A DNA stretch of 64,000 nt, taken from positions 176,445-240,444 of the forward strand of contig SMDE01000009.1 in assembly GCA_004346725.1 (NCBI GenBank). The letters are read 5' to 3'. Positions 55,636 to 63,886 of the stretch are shown here, in pieces. Source of the stretch: Phytobacter diazotrophicus (lineage in GTDB: Bacteria; Pseudomonadota; Gammaproteobacteria; Enterobacterales; Enterobacteriaceae). Under the pieces are notes generated by a model. The model did no database searches. It had not been told where the DNA came from and saw only the letters and a program-made list of their open reading frames with translations. The position numbers and the translations under genes are program-made. Within the stretch, counting starts at the first letter, position 1; every line of letters starts with the position of its first letter.

Positions 55636-56685
55636 ATGAATAAAAGTTATAAAGCCGCACTGGTGATGATAGCGACGCTCAGTGCGCCGGCAATGGCAGA
55701 AAACAATAGCACCACGTTTAACCACAAAGATTGGGAAGTCGTTTGTGACAACACGCTGACCTGTCGCGCTGCGGGTTATAGCAAGGAAGAAGAAGCCAGC
55801 GGGTCGGTACTGCTGGTGCGTAAAGCCGGTGCGGATGCTCCGCTTGTTGTTGATGTTGTGCTCGCGGAAATGGAATCCGATGAGACTGCACCGCAGTCCA
55901 AATTGGTTCTGTGGATTGATGACAAAGAGATCGGTGAAGTTGAGCCGGAGGACACCGATACATGGCGGTTGTCTCCCGCGCAAACTCAGGCGCTGATCGA
56001 GGCAGTAAAAGGCAGCGGCAAAGTCGAATTTAAAGGCGGTGCAAAGCCGTTCGAGCTGTCTGGCGATGGCGCGACAGCGGTGCTGCTGAAAATGGATGAT
56101 GTGCAGGGGCGTCTGGACACCCCCGGCGCGCTGGTGAAGAAAGGCGATAAACCGGAAAGTAGCGTACCGGCGGCGAAAGAGCCCCCGGTGATTCAGGCGG
56201 CCAAAGTGAGCGATGCGCAGGAGCGCGTGCTCAATGAAACGGAAGTCGCCGCGCTTAAGCCTAAATTGATTGCTTCGTTACCGAAAGACACCAATTGCGA
56301 GCGTTTGAAATCACCGGACCCGCAGGCGGATGAGGGCGATAACGATATCAGTCTGACGCCGCTTGACGATACCCATGCGCTGATTTCCACGCTCTGCTGG
56401 CGCGCGGCGTATAACGAAGGCTATGGCTTCTGGGTTATCGACAGCAAGCTCGCGGGCGAACCCGTGCTGGTGACCGATTCCGCGTCGGATTACAGCGATG
56501 GCCTGATTTCGCTGGGTCAGCGTGGCCGCGGGATAGGCGACTGCTGGGCATCCGCGGAGTGGGTGTGGGACGGTAAAGCATTTACCCAGAGCAGCGAATC
56601 CACCACCGGTATGTGCCGCTACATTCGCGCGGGCGGCACCTGGGATCTCCCGTCATTTGTTGCGCAGGTCAAAGAGCCGGAATAA
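55636..56685 (+). CDS. secreted DUF1176 protein
   Basis: A 349-residue protein with a signal peptide (MNKSYKAALVMIATLSAPAMA) and the DUF1176 fold. Family elements are FNHKDWEVVCDNTLTCRAAGYS near residue 30 and CYRYIRAGGTWDLP-type ending (MCRYIRAGGTWDLPSFVAQV). Several cysteines suggest disulfides. Its biological role is unknown. It follows a GC-rich hairpin after the clpP-like gene. Confidence 0.85.
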   Translation: MNKSYKAALVMIATLSAPAMAENNSTTFNHKDWEVVCDNTLTCRAAGYSKEEEASGSVLLVRKAGADAPLVVDVVLAEMESDETAPQSKLVLWIDDKEIGEVEPEDTDTWRLSPAQTQALIEAVKGSGKVEFKGGAKPFELSGDGATAVLLKMDDVQGRLDTPGALVKKGDKPESSVPAAKEPPVIQAAKVSDAQERVLNETEVAALKPKLIASLPKDTNCERLKSPDPQADEGDNDISLTPLDDTHALISTLCWRAAYNEGYGFWVIDSKLAGEPVLVTDSASDYSDGLISLGQRGRGIGDCWASAEWVWDGKAFTQSSESTTGMCRYIRAGGTWDLPSFVAQVKEPE

Positions 56686-56702
56686 GGCATTTATCGTTGA
56701 AT

Positions 56703-56748
56703 GGCATCCCGGTTTACCCTTTTGGTGTTTTTGGGTAAGCAGGGTGCC
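56703..56748 (+). terminator. hairpin after the DUF1176 gene
   Basis: Imperfect long stem: GGCATCCC and GGTTTACCC pair with GGGTAAGC and GGGTGCC around TTTTGGTGTTTTT. It lies 17 bp past the stop. Confidence 0.5.
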
Positions 56749-56792
56749 ATTGTATTCATATACGGGTAACGTATTTCATACCTGAATGGATG

Positions 56793-57569
56793 TCACTTCA
56801 CATGCACACCAAACCCGCTCTCGCCTGGTGCGATATCCGGGCGCAGGGTCAGTGCGGGAATGGCGTAATCCCCGGCATTTTGCCGACGGAAGGGTAGCGG
56901 TTCCGCCTGCCAAAGCGTGTCCAGACGCTGTGCCAGTTGCTGGCAATACGCTGTATATTTCTCATCATCTGTCTTGCTGGTGCGATAAATCACCAGCGGC
57001 GGCAACACTTCGAAGCCCGGATAAAACAGCATCCCGTGCTGGATGGGGAACAGAATATCGTCGATTGGGCCGTTGATCCCACGGGGGCTATAGTGTGATT
57101 CCCAGCCGCCTGTCGTCACCAGCAACATCGCCCGCTTGCCTGACAGACTCCCCTCGCCATAGCGATCGCCCCAGTGAGTGTCGCTGTGTTCGCCCACACC
57201 ATAGGCAAATCCATAGGCGTAAACCCTGTCGAACCACCCCTTCATAATGGCAGGCATCGAAAACCACCACAGCGGAAACTGGAAAATGACCGCGTCTGCC
57301 CAGCGTAATTTCGCCTGTTCGCCAGCGATATCCGCACTTTGCAAACCCTGCTCAAAGGCCTTTTTTGAATCCAGTGACGGGTGGAAATGGTCACCCGCCA
57401 GCGGGGCCAGCGTGTCGCTGGCATCCAGTTGTGATTTCCAGTTCATGGCGTAGAGATCGGATACCTGCACGTGGTGTCCGCTATTTTCCAGATGCGAAAT
57501 GGCAAAGGCATTCAGCGCACCGTTCAAAGAGTGGGCTTCGGGATGGGCGTAAACAATCAAAACATTCAT
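56793..57569 (-). CDS. NAD(P)H quinone oxidoreductase-like flavoprotein
   Basis: A 258-residue flavodoxin-like protein of the NQO1/MdaB/KefF group. It opens MNVLIVYAHPEAHSLNGAL, the flavin-phosphate loop, followed by AVIFQFPLWWFSMPAIMKGWFDRV near residue 92-115 and LLVTTGGWESHYSPRGI near 148. It is divergent from a LysR gene 88 bp away, which is the usual layout for LysR control of a quinone- or nitro-compound reductase. The substrate is not known. Confidence 0.87.
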   Translation of the reverse strand: MNVLIVYAHPEAHSLNGALNAFAISHLENSGHHVQVSDLYAMNWKSQLDASDTLAPLAGDHFHPSLDSKKAFEQGLQSADIAGEQAKLRWADAVIFQFPLWWFSMPAIMKGWFDRVYAYGFAYGVGEHSDTHWGDRYGEGSLSGKRAMLLVTTGGWESHYSPRGINGPIDDILFPIQHGMLFYPGFEVLPPLVIYRTSKTDDEKYTAYCQQLAQRLDTLWQAEPLPFRRQNAGDYAIPALTLRPDIAPGESGFGVHVK

Positions 57570-57657
57570 TGTGTGTACCTGGTGTTGGGAAAGTCACCCC
57601 ACGGTAATGAATGGGAAGGTATAGTAGAAATTAATTACTGATATTGCAGGTATAGCC

Positions 57658-58551
57658 ATGGTTAATTTCCGTCGTATCGATTTGAATCTGCTGGCGACGC
57701 TGGATGTCCTGTTGACCGAACTTAACGTGACGCGGGCGGCGCAACGGCTCAATTTGTCGCAGCCCTCGGTCAGCGTGCAGCTTGCCCGCCTGCGGGAGAT
57801 CTTTGGTGACCCGCTGTTGCTGCCGGGGCCGCGTGGCATGCAGCCGACCGCCCGTGCCGATGAACTGCGTCTACCGCTGAGACAGGCGCTTGATGCGCTG
57901 GAAAGCGCCGTTTCGTCCGGTAGCCCTTTTGATCCGGCGAGTGCCGATCTCACCTGGCGGATCGTGGCGACGGATTACACCGAGTCGGCCGTGGTGTTGC
58001 CTGCGCTCAACAGCCTGCGGGCGGCCGCACCGGGTACCCGTCTGGCGCTCTTCGAGCTCAATCCCCCGCAGATTTTGCGCCAGGCGGAGCAGGGCGATGT
58101 CGATCTGATCTTTCATACCCGTGAAGGAGCGCCGCCTGCATTGCATCAGCGACTGCTGTTTACCGAACGCTATGTGCTGGCCGGGCGGCTGAATCACCCG
58201 GCCTTAAAACGTCGCCCGACGCTGGCGCAATTCTGCAGGCTGGAGCATGTGATTGTCTCGCCGGAAGGCGGGGGCTTTAGCGCGATAACCGATGAGGTGC
58301 TGGCAAAGAGTGGGCTTTCACGGCGCGTCGTACTCTCTGTGCCACATTTCTTGTTTATGCTGGAGGCGCTGGCCACCAGCGACCTGGTAGCCGTACTGCC
58401 GGAACGTCTGGTGAAAAAGGCAGGAGCCTTGCAGGTGGTGGAGCCGCCCGTGCCGCTGCCGGGGTTCGATATGCTGATGCTCTGGCATGAACGTCTGCAC
58501 CGTGACCCGGCACACCAGTGGCTGCGACAGCACTTACTCGACTGCCTTTAA
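57658..58551 (+). CDS. LysR-family regulator
   Basis: A 297-residue LysR regulator. HTH: FRRIDLNLLATLDVLLTELNVTRAAQRLNLSQPSVSVQLARLREIFGDPLLL (about 3-55), then an effector domain. The intergenic space to the divergent reductase gene holds a direct repeat GGTATAG 26 bases apart (57618, 57650). It may control the reductase, fosA (19 bp downstream on the same strand), or both; in Klebsiella and Enterobacter, a LysR gene also sits beside fosA. Confidence 0.87.
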   Translation: MVNFRRIDLNLLATLDVLLTELNVTRAAQRLNLSQPSVSVQLARLREIFGDPLLLPGPRGMQPTARADELRLPLRQALDALESAVSSGSPFDPASADLTWRIVATDYTESAVVLPALNSLRAAAPGTRLALFELNPPQILRQAEQGDVDLIFHTREGAPPALHQRLLFTERYVLAGRLNHPALKRRPTLAQFCRLEHVIVSPEGGGFSAITDEVLAKSGLSRRVVLSVPHFLFMLEALATSDLVAVLPERLVKKAGALQVVEPPVPLPGFDMLMLWHERLHRDPAHQWLRQHLLDCL

Positions 58552-58570
58552 TTTCTGCTGAGATGACAAC

Positions 58571-58990
58571 ATGTTAAAAGGTCTGAATCACCTGACGCTG
58601 GCGGTCAGCGATATTGCCAGCAGCATCGGTTTTTACCATCATCTGCTGGGGTTACCCCTGCATGCATGCTGGGATAACGGCGCGTATCTGAGCTGCGCCG
58701 ATCTGTGGCTCTGCCTGTCGCTGGACGCGCAGCGGCGGTACATCGCCCCGCAGGAGAGCGACTACACCCACTATGCCTTTAGTATCGATGAAAATGATTT
58801 TGCTACATTTGTGGCACGCCTTACGCAAGCGGGGGTAACGTCGTGGAAAGAGAACAGAAGCGAAGGGGAGTCGTTCTATTTTCTCGACCCGGACGGGCAC
58901 AAGCTGGAAGCCCACGTGGGTAGCCTCGCGCAACGGCTGGCCGCCTGCCGCGCGAAGCCATACAAGGGGATGGTGTTTTTTGACAAGTAG
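58571..58990 (+). CDS. fosA: FosA-type glutathione transferase (fosfomycin resistance)
   Basis: A 139-residue metalloenzyme of the vicinal-oxygen-chelate fold that opens the epoxide of fosfomycin with glutathione. Metal ligands His7 (LNHLTL), His67 (DYTHYAF) and Glu113 (HKLEAHVG) are present, as are the substrate residues Thr9 and the RSEG segment. Chromosomal fosA is common in Klebsiella, Enterobacter, Leclercia and Kluyvera. It starts 19 bp after the LysR gene, so co-transcription is likely. It ends KGMVFFDK. Confidence 0.95.
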   Translation: MLKGLNHLTLAVSDIASSIGFYHHLLGLPLHACWDNGAYLSCADLWLCLSLDAQRRYIAPQESDYTHYAFSIDENDFATFVARLTQAGVTSWKENRSEGESFYFLDPDGHKLEAHVGSLAQRLAACRAKPYKGMVFFDK

Positions 58991-59050
58991 CCCCGGTAAG
59001 CGCAGCGCCAACGGGGAAATCCCGGATGGCTACATGCGCTGAATACTATT

Positions 59051-59104
59051 TATACCCACTATACCTACAAATGCATTGGTGCTGGTGTGGATAGTGGGTA
59101 TACT
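59051..59104 (+). promoter_or_regulatory. hicAB promoter with inverted repeat
   Basis: TATACCCACTA (59051-59061) and TAGTGGGTATA (59092-59102) form a perfect 11-bp inverted repeat 30 bp apart. A -10 TATACT (59099-59104) overlaps the second arm, and TTGGTG (59076-59081) stands 17 bp upstream as -35. This is the expected layout for HicB autorepression. Confidence 0.65.
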
Positions 59105-59142
59105 CTCTTTGCGCTGTTAAAAGGGAGACATTATCGAAAGGG

Positions 59143-59316
59143 ATGACAAGCAGAGAACTCATGAAACAACTGCAAGAGCGTGGCTGGGTTCTTGACCGGG
59201 TGAAAGGAAGTCACCACACATTCGTGAAGGCGGGGGTAGCGTAGGTCATTACGGTACCTCACCCTGAAAAGGATATTGCAAAGGGAACATTGCAGAAGGT
59301 CCTGAAACAAATGTAA
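59143..59316 (+). pseudogene. hicA: HicA toxin gene with in-frame stop
   Basis: The HicA frame runs 57 codons to a TAA at 59314, but codon 34 is TAG (59242-59244). Before it stand MTSRELMKQLQERGWVLDRVKGSHHTF with the catalytic histidine pair; after it, in frame, VITVPHPEKDIAKGTLQKVLKQM, the conserved HicA end. HicA is an mRNA interferase. The toxin is therefore probably dead, unless the TAG is read through. Confidence 0.88.
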
Positions 59317-59365
59317 TTAAAGCGGCACCGGGCCGGTGCCCTTTCAATCTTAATAGAGGTAAACC

Positions 59366-59773
59366 ATGAAATTTCCGATCTATCTGCATCAGGCTGATAG
59401 CGGCAGTTTCTCCGGGTTTGTACCGGACATCACGGGCTGCTATTTCGCAGGTGAAACGATTGATGCCGCGATCGCTGATGCCTGGAATGCGATCGACGCT
59501 CATCTGGATTATGTCACTGAGAAAGGAGAACTCGTGCCACAGGCGCAGAGCATTTCCGTGCATATGAATGATGAAGATTGCCAGGGTGGTATTTGGGCTT
59601 ATGTCGATGTTGATTTAAGCAAATATGACAGTAAAGCGGTGAAGTTAAATATTACATTGCCGCAAAATTTATTAGTAAAAATAGACACCTATGTTGAGCT
59701 TCATCGGGAGTACGGATCGCGAAGTGGTTTCTTTGCCGATCTGGCGCGCCGGGAGCTTCAAAAAAGCGCGTAA
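59366..59773 (+). CDS. hicB: HicB antitoxin
   Basis: A 135-residue antitoxin with the RNase H-like HicB domain (FPIYLHQADSGSFSGFVPDITGCYFAGETIDAAIADAWNAIDAHLDYV, residues 3-52) and a C-terminal DNA-binding part (LNITLPQNLLVKIDTYVEL). It neutralises HicA and represses the operon. AGAGGTAAACC precedes the ATG. It stays intact although its toxin gene is interrupted. Confidence 0.93.
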   Translation: MKFPIYLHQADSGSFSGFVPDITGCYFAGETIDAAIADAWNAIDAHLDYVTEKGELVPQAQSISVHMNDEDCQGGIWAYVDVDLSKYDSKAVKLNITLPQNLLVKIDTYVELHREYGSRSGFFADLARRELQKSA

Positions 59774-59796
59774 CCCCTTTTTCAGTGGTGCGTGCG

Positions 59797-59819
59797 GCCC
59801 GCCTTACACGGCGGGCTTT
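59797..59819 (+). terminator. terminator after hicB
   Basis: Seven-bp stem GCCCGCC/GGCGGGC with a TTACAC loop, followed by TTTC, 24 bp after the hicB stop. Confidence 0.7.
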
Positions 59820-59826
59820 CAATCCC

Positions 59827-60489
59827 TCATCCCAGCCAGACAGACAGCTCCACATCCTCGCTAAACGGCGTCGACAAATAACCATTTTCTGGCGAGCGGA
59901 CTTTTTCCAGATACGGCGGGTAATAATCGGCGTTATCGGCGACGATCAGCGCGCCTTTTCTCAGGTGCGGCTCCAGTAACGCCAGAATTTCTGGGTAGAG
60001 CGATTTCGCGCCGTCGAGCAGCACCAGATCAATCGATTCAGGCAGATCCTGACGCAGGGTTTCCAGCGCATCGCCTTCGCGGATCTCAATCAGATCGCTC
60101 ACGCCACCCAGGTTAAAATGCTGCCGGGCGCGCGCCGCTTTGGAGGGCTCGAACTCGCAGGTAATCAACCTGCCGCCACCGTTATCACGCAGTGCCGCCG
60201 CCAGATGGAGCGCGGAGATCCCAAACGAGGTGCCGTACTCGACAATAGTGCGCGCGTTACTGCTGCGCGCCAGCATATACAGCAGTGTGCCGGTCTCTTT
60301 TGACACCGGTAGCCACAGATCTTTCAGGCGCCCGTAAAGATCCCGGTAGTCGGTTTTGCTTTGTAACAGGCGCATCTGTTCCTCTTCGGAAACATCATCC
60401 AGTACGGGGCTGGTGGTTGCCTCGGCCTCGGCAAACAGACGTTCCAGCAACAGGGCCAGCGGTGCGGTGGTGAGGGTGGTCATGGTCAT
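59827..60489 (-). CDS. O-methyltransferase family 3 protein
   Basis: A 220-residue class I SAM methyltransferase of the catechol-O-methyltransferase-like family (YrrM-like). Seen: ARSSNARTIVEYGTSFGISALHLAAALRDN near residue 72-100 as motif I, LITCEFEPSKAARARQHF near 105, and LVLLDGAKSLYPEILALLEPHLRKGALIVADNADY near 152-185 with metal-site acids. Divergent from a TetR gene. An aromatic or polyphenol substrate is plausible. Confidence 0.88.
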   Translation of the reverse strand: MTMTTLTTAPLALLLERLFAEAEATTSPVLDDVSEEEQMRLLQSKTDYRDLYGRLKDLWLPVSKETGTLLYMLARSSNARTIVEYGTSFGISALHLAAALRDNGGGRLITCEFEPSKAARARQHFNLGGVSDLIEIREGDALETLRQDLPESIDLVLLDGAKSLYPEILALLEPHLRKGALIVADNADYYPPYLEKVRSPENGYLSTPFSEDVELSVWLG

Positions 60490-60510
60490 GCAGGACTCCA
60501 GTATAAAATA

Positions 60511-60549
60511 TGACGAATTATTCGCATTTAGAATATGATGGATTCGTCA
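60511..60549. promoter_or_regulatory. inverted repeat between the methyltransferase and TetR genes
   Basis: TGACGAAT (60511-60518) and ATTCGTCA (60542-60549) are perfect 8-bp arms 23 bp apart, in the 99-bp space between the two divergent genes. ATTCG motifs recur (60519-60523, 60558-60562). A TetR-type operator pair is likely. Confidence 0.6.
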
Positions 60550-60588
60550 CATTCACTATTCGCATTCCTTTCGCTGGAGACTCACCCG

Positions 60589-61236
60589 ATGACATCCCGT
60601 TCAACCCCGCGTATTTCCTCACGAAAACAGCCGCGTCAGGCACGTTCTACCGCGCTGGTGACGGCAATCCTGGAAGCCGCTATTCAGGTTTTAGCCGAGG
60701 AAGGAGCACCGCGTTTTACCACCGCGCGGGTGGCCGAACGTGCGGGCGTCAGCGTTGGTTCGGTGTATCAGTACTTTCCCAATAAAGCTTCGATTCTTTT
60801 CCAGCTCCAGCTTGAAGAGTGGCAGCGTACGTCCGCACTGATGCGGGAGATTTTGCAGGACGCCCGTTATCCGCCACTCCAGCGAATGCGCACGCTGGTG
60901 CTGGCTTTTGTGCGCTCGGAGTGTGAAGAGGCTGCGATGCGCACCGCGCTGGATGATGCTGCGCCGTTGTATCGCGATGCGCCGGAGGTGATGGCAGCAA
61001 AAGCCGCGGGGGAAGGTATCTTTCAGACCTTTGTGCAGGAGGTGTTACCGAGTGAGACGCCCGCCAGACAGGCGCAGGTCTGCGAACTGGTGACCACCAC
61101 CATTGGCGCGGTGGGCAAGGCGTTCTCTTCTGTGCCGCGTAGCGAGGCGGAGATCACCGCGTTTGCGGCAGAACTGGGGGAAATGGTGTGCGGATATCTG
61201 CAGTTGAAAGACGAAATGTCACGCCGCGGCGATTGA
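60589..61236 (+). CDS. TetR-family regulator
   Basis: A 215-residue TetR regulator with a basic N-terminal tail and HTH APRFTTARVAERAGVSVGSVYQYFPNKASILFQL (about 38-72). The ATG at 60589 follows TGGAGACT and is preferred to the upstream in-frame ATG at 60535. It probably represses itself and the divergent O-methyltransferase gene. Confidence 0.88.
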   Translation: MTSRSTPRISSRKQPRQARSTALVTAILEAAIQVLAEEGAPRFTTARVAERAGVSVGSVYQYFPNKASILFQLQLEEWQRTSALMREILQDARYPPLQRMRTLVLAFVRSECEEAAMRTALDDAAPLYRDAPEVMAAKAAGEGIFQTFVQEVLPSETPARQAQVCELVTTTIGAVGKAFSSVPRSEAEITAFAAELGEMVCGYLQLKDEMSRRGD

Positions 61237-61289
61237 AAAATCATTCGTAAGGTTTATATATATGAGGTCGCCATAATCAGAGGGTGTCT

Positions 61290-61814
61290 ATGGACGGGGA
61301 AGGGAGTCAGCGGTTATTGCAGCCGGGCGAGATCCGTCTGGCCAGAAGTGTCTTCGGTAATAGTATTGAATACCATAAAGTCTGGGTGCATCACGAAAGC
61401 TATTTCCCGTTTGGCTTACAGCCGCAAAGTGCGGGAATGGCCCCCGATGGCGAGCTCTATTTTCGCGAATGGTACCGGAACGATTTTTCGCGAGAGTCGC
61501 ATCCTTTTCAGCATATTTTCATTCATGAACTCAGCCATATCTGGCAGCGTAACCGCGGCATGAATGTGCGTGTTAATGGCTTAGTCAGTGGGCTGGTGAG
61601 TTACCGCTACCATTTAAATGGGCGACCTTTACGACGTTATTCGATGGAACAGCAGGCACAAATCATTGCCGATTATTTCATTCTCAAAACTTACGGCTAT
61701 GCTTCCTGGATGGCATTAAGAGCGAGAGGCGATGTGACGCTTGACGGGGATCTCCGTGAGTCCCGCATGTTGCCTGAATATCAAAAAACGTTGCAGGGGT
61801 TTCCATGGTGCTAA
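61290..61814 (+). CDS. HExxH metallopeptidase-like protein, possible T6SS effector
   Basis: A 174-residue protein with the zinc-peptidase motif HELSH (in IFIHELSHIWQRNRGMNV, near residue 87) and a downstream MEQQAQIIADYFIL, whose acidic residue could be the third ligand. No signal peptide. It resembles small peptidase domains found at the ends of Rhs/VgrG proteins of type VI secretion loci. The ATG at 61290 follows AGAGGG; a GTG at 61284 is possible. Its stop overlaps the start of a lipoprotein gene, and an ankyrin gene follows. No vgrG or rhs gene is visible within the window. Confidence 0.7.
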   Translation: MDGEGSQRLLQPGEIRLARSVFGNSIEYHKVWVHHESYFPFGLQPQSAGMAPDGELYFREWYRNDFSRESHPFQHIFIHELSHIWQRNRGMNVRVNGLVSGLVSYRYHLNGRPLRRYSMEQQAQIIADYFILKTYGYASWMALRARGDVTLDGDLRESRMLPEYQKTLQGFPWC

Positions 61815-62239
61815 GAAAGGGGATAACACGCGGTATGTTATTACTGGCGTCCCTGCTGGCACTGACTGGCTGTCCGGGCTCAGGCGACAGGCTAAGGCCC
61901 GATGAAACCACCTCGGTGAAGCGTACAGCAAATAATGAAGTCTGCTTTGCCGTTCATCATGCGGGAGATTACCAGCCGGTATTTATCTCTATTAATCCGC
62001 GCAATATTCCGCCCCCGAAACATAAATATACTTTGATGCCGCCCTTAAAGGTGAAAGATGCGCAACTGTGTATTCCGCCCTCTTTCTATACTTTCGCCAG
62101 CGACGGGCAATTTATCGTTAAGTACATCCTCAAATCGAGAACCCAAAGCCCGCCGACACGCAGCGTAGTGGTAGGGGTTGACGTTTCAAAAGGGGAAATA
62201 AGTGTCTTCCCCTTAGCAAACAGTGAAATCACTCGCTAA
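61805..62239 (+). CDS. lipoprotein of the HExxH locus, possible immunity protein
   Basis: A 144-residue protein with a lipoprotein signal ending in LTGC (Cys23), then a short Ig-like domain (NEVCFAVHHAGDYQPVFISINPRN...LCIPPSFYTF). Periplasmic or outer-membrane location is expected. It overlaps the 3' end of the HExxH gene by 10 bp, so both are made together. A periplasmic lipoprotein made with a peptidase fits an immunity role or a surface partner. Both are inference. A start at 61835 would also give a signal peptide. Confidence 0.72.
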   Translation: MVLRKGITRGMLLLASLLALTGCPGSGDRLRPDETTSVKRTANNEVCFAVHHAGDYQPVFISINPRNIPPPKHKYTLMPPLKVKDAQLCIPPSFYTFASDGQFIVKYILKSRTQSPPTRSVVVGVDVSKGEISVFPLANSEITR

Positions 62240-62277
62240 AGGATGAAAGTAAGACGGAACAGCAAAAAGGAGGCTCC

Positions 62278-63237
62278 ATGGCCGATTCTCTGGCGCTGGC
62301 GGCAGGCCAGCTTTCTCTTAATGCATGGCAGGGGAAGTGGGATGAGGCCCTGGCTGTCCTCGAACAATATCCCTCGCTGATTAATCATGTTTCGCAGAAA
62401 AAAGGCTATTCCGCGCTGCATCAGGCCGCGTGGCACGGTGCGGATTTAACGGTCATTGGGCGCTTGTTGCAGTTCGGCGCGGATACCCAGCTCAAGACGC
62501 ACGATAAACAGCAAACGGCGTATGACATTGCCGTTAAGAAGCATGCGCAGCGCCAGGATCTGTGGTTTGTGCTTTATCCGGCCCCGCGAACGCTCGCCCA
62601 GTTAATGCGTAAGATTTTCGCCCAGGGCATGCCGGAGTTGATGAATTATCCCGATAAGTTGCTGATGGACAATCTGGTGATGTTGCTCAGTGATGAAGAG
62701 TGTGTTTCGCCAACGGCCAGTGTGAAGGAGCGCTTTTATGGCGCCTTTATGGCGATGACGGGAACATCGCTCTCTACGCCCTTTGTACGCCACGCCTCGA
62801 TTCCCCCGCACTGGTGGGTGGATACCGACTACTGGCGTGATGAATTTTTACCCCAACTCCTGGCATTGGAAAAACGCAAATCATGCATTCCGCTGGAACA
62901 CAGTTGGGCAACGATTGGCGATCTGCTGACACCGGACCACTCTGGTTGGGGACTCAGAGGCGACCCCTGGTTATGGATGGAGATGCGCAAATCGTTATCC
63001 CGTGTCCCGCTGCCGGACACGCTAAAAGAGCTGACCGCGCTGCTGCGTAACGTTGTGCTCGCGCGAACCAATTCATCCATGCTTGATGACGATGCGGTCT
63101 ATATCCCGCGTTTTTGCCGCGGCGGTATGAGCAGCGGCCATATTTCACTGCGTTTCTGGGAACAGAAAGCCATCCCCTCCATTGTGGAGCGCGCCGGGTG
63201 GCTAAGGGAGATGTGGGGGGCGGGGGAGCGGGGGTAA
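62278..63237 (+). CDS. ankyrin-repeat protein of the HExxH locus
   Basis: A 319-residue soluble protein. Residues about 14-100 hold ankyrin-type repeats (INHVSQKKGYSALHQAAWHGADLTVIGRLLQFGADTQLKTHDKQQTAYDIAVKK); the rest is unrecognised, with PFVRHASIPPHWWVDTDYWRDEFLP and FCRGGMSSGHISLRFWEQK. No signal peptide. A strong ribosome site (AAAAAGGAGGCTCC) precedes the ATG, 38 bp behind the lipoprotein gene. Ankyrin proteins are common partners or immunity factors of secreted toxins; that role is inferred from place. Confidence 0.78.
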   Translation: MADSLALAAGQLSLNAWQGKWDEALAVLEQYPSLINHVSQKKGYSALHQAAWHGADLTVIGRLLQFGADTQLKTHDKQQTAYDIAVKKHAQRQDLWFVLYPAPRTLAQLMRKIFAQGMPELMNYPDKLLMDNLVMLLSDEECVSPTASVKERFYGAFMAMTGTSLSTPFVRHASIPPHWWVDTDYWRDEFLPQLLALEKRKSCIPLEHSWATIGDLLTPDHSGWGLRGDPWLWMEMRKSLSRVPLPDTLKELTALLRNVVLARTNSSMLDDDAVYIPRFCRGGMSSGHISLRFWEQKAIPSIVERAGWLREMWGAGERG

Positions 63238-63429
63238 GGTGTCGCTTGTTCAGGAAATATGTTTGTTCATGCTGCGTGAACAATGGTCATTCGTGAACAA
63301 GAAGGTTCAGTTAACGCCTTTCAATGCCGTCACAACGTACTTGCGATTGCACAGGTAAAGGGTGTTTATACCTGTTTCCAGCATACCGGGCGCAGAGGCT
63401 ATTATGTAAACAGATGGGCAGGATGCCAT

Positions 63430-63714
63430 ATGCATGTCATTTCAAAAGAGCCTTTTGAGGAAGCGGCAAAGCGAAATCCTAATGACGCCTTAGCCATACG
63501 GGCGCTGTACCGCTTAGTGTGTGAGATAGACTTCTCTTCTCCGACTGAGATGAAAGCGCTGATACCGAGCCTGGATAATTTTAAGTACCGGAATAAATGG
63601 TGGGTTCTGGATGTTGGAGGCAACAATCTGAGGGGTATCGCCTACATCGATTTTGTGAATAAACGCTTCATGTGAAGCATATTACTACCCGCGCTGAATA
63701 CGACAAGTTGACCA
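63430..63714 (+). pseudogene. higB: HigB-type mRNA interferase gene, frameshifted at its end
   Basis: The frame from 63430 encodes a HigB/YgjN-like toxin (MHVISKEPFEEAAKR, KALIPSLDNFKYRNKWWVLDVGGNNLRGIAYIDFVNKRF) and stops at 63675 after 81 residues. The conserved end, VKHITTRAEYDKLT, follows directly in another frame (from 63672), so two bases were gained or one lost. HigB cuts mRNA at the ribosome. The C-terminal helix is lost, and activity is doubtful. Confidence 0.85.
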
Positions 63715-63862
63715 GCACAAGTTGTTTTATGCTGACCTGAAAGAGGAGATCGGCTCTAAATCACTGGTGAGCCAGATCCTATCCGGCCATCGTTCTCTGA
63801 CTATCGCTCACATTAAGGCATTATCCGCGCGTTTTGGCGTGAAACCAGAATGGTTCTTTTAA
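63713..63862 (+). pseudogene. higA: HigA antitoxin gene, C-terminal remnant
   Basis: A frame without start codon that encodes DQHKLFYADLKEEIGSKSL and VSQILSGHRSLTIAHIKALS, then ARFGVKPEWFF and a stop. This is the last half of an XRE-type HigA antitoxin with its helix-turn-helix. The first half is missing; the HigB end runs straight into it, so a deletion joined the two genes. Confidence 0.85.
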
Positions 63863-63886
63863 CCGTCATAAACGAATGAGGCCGCT

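Noticed and set aside
59143..59316. TAG in hicA as a selenocysteine- or pyrrolysine-type recoding
   Set aside because: Selenocysteine uses TGA, and pyrrolysine is not known in this family; a nonsense mutation is simpler.
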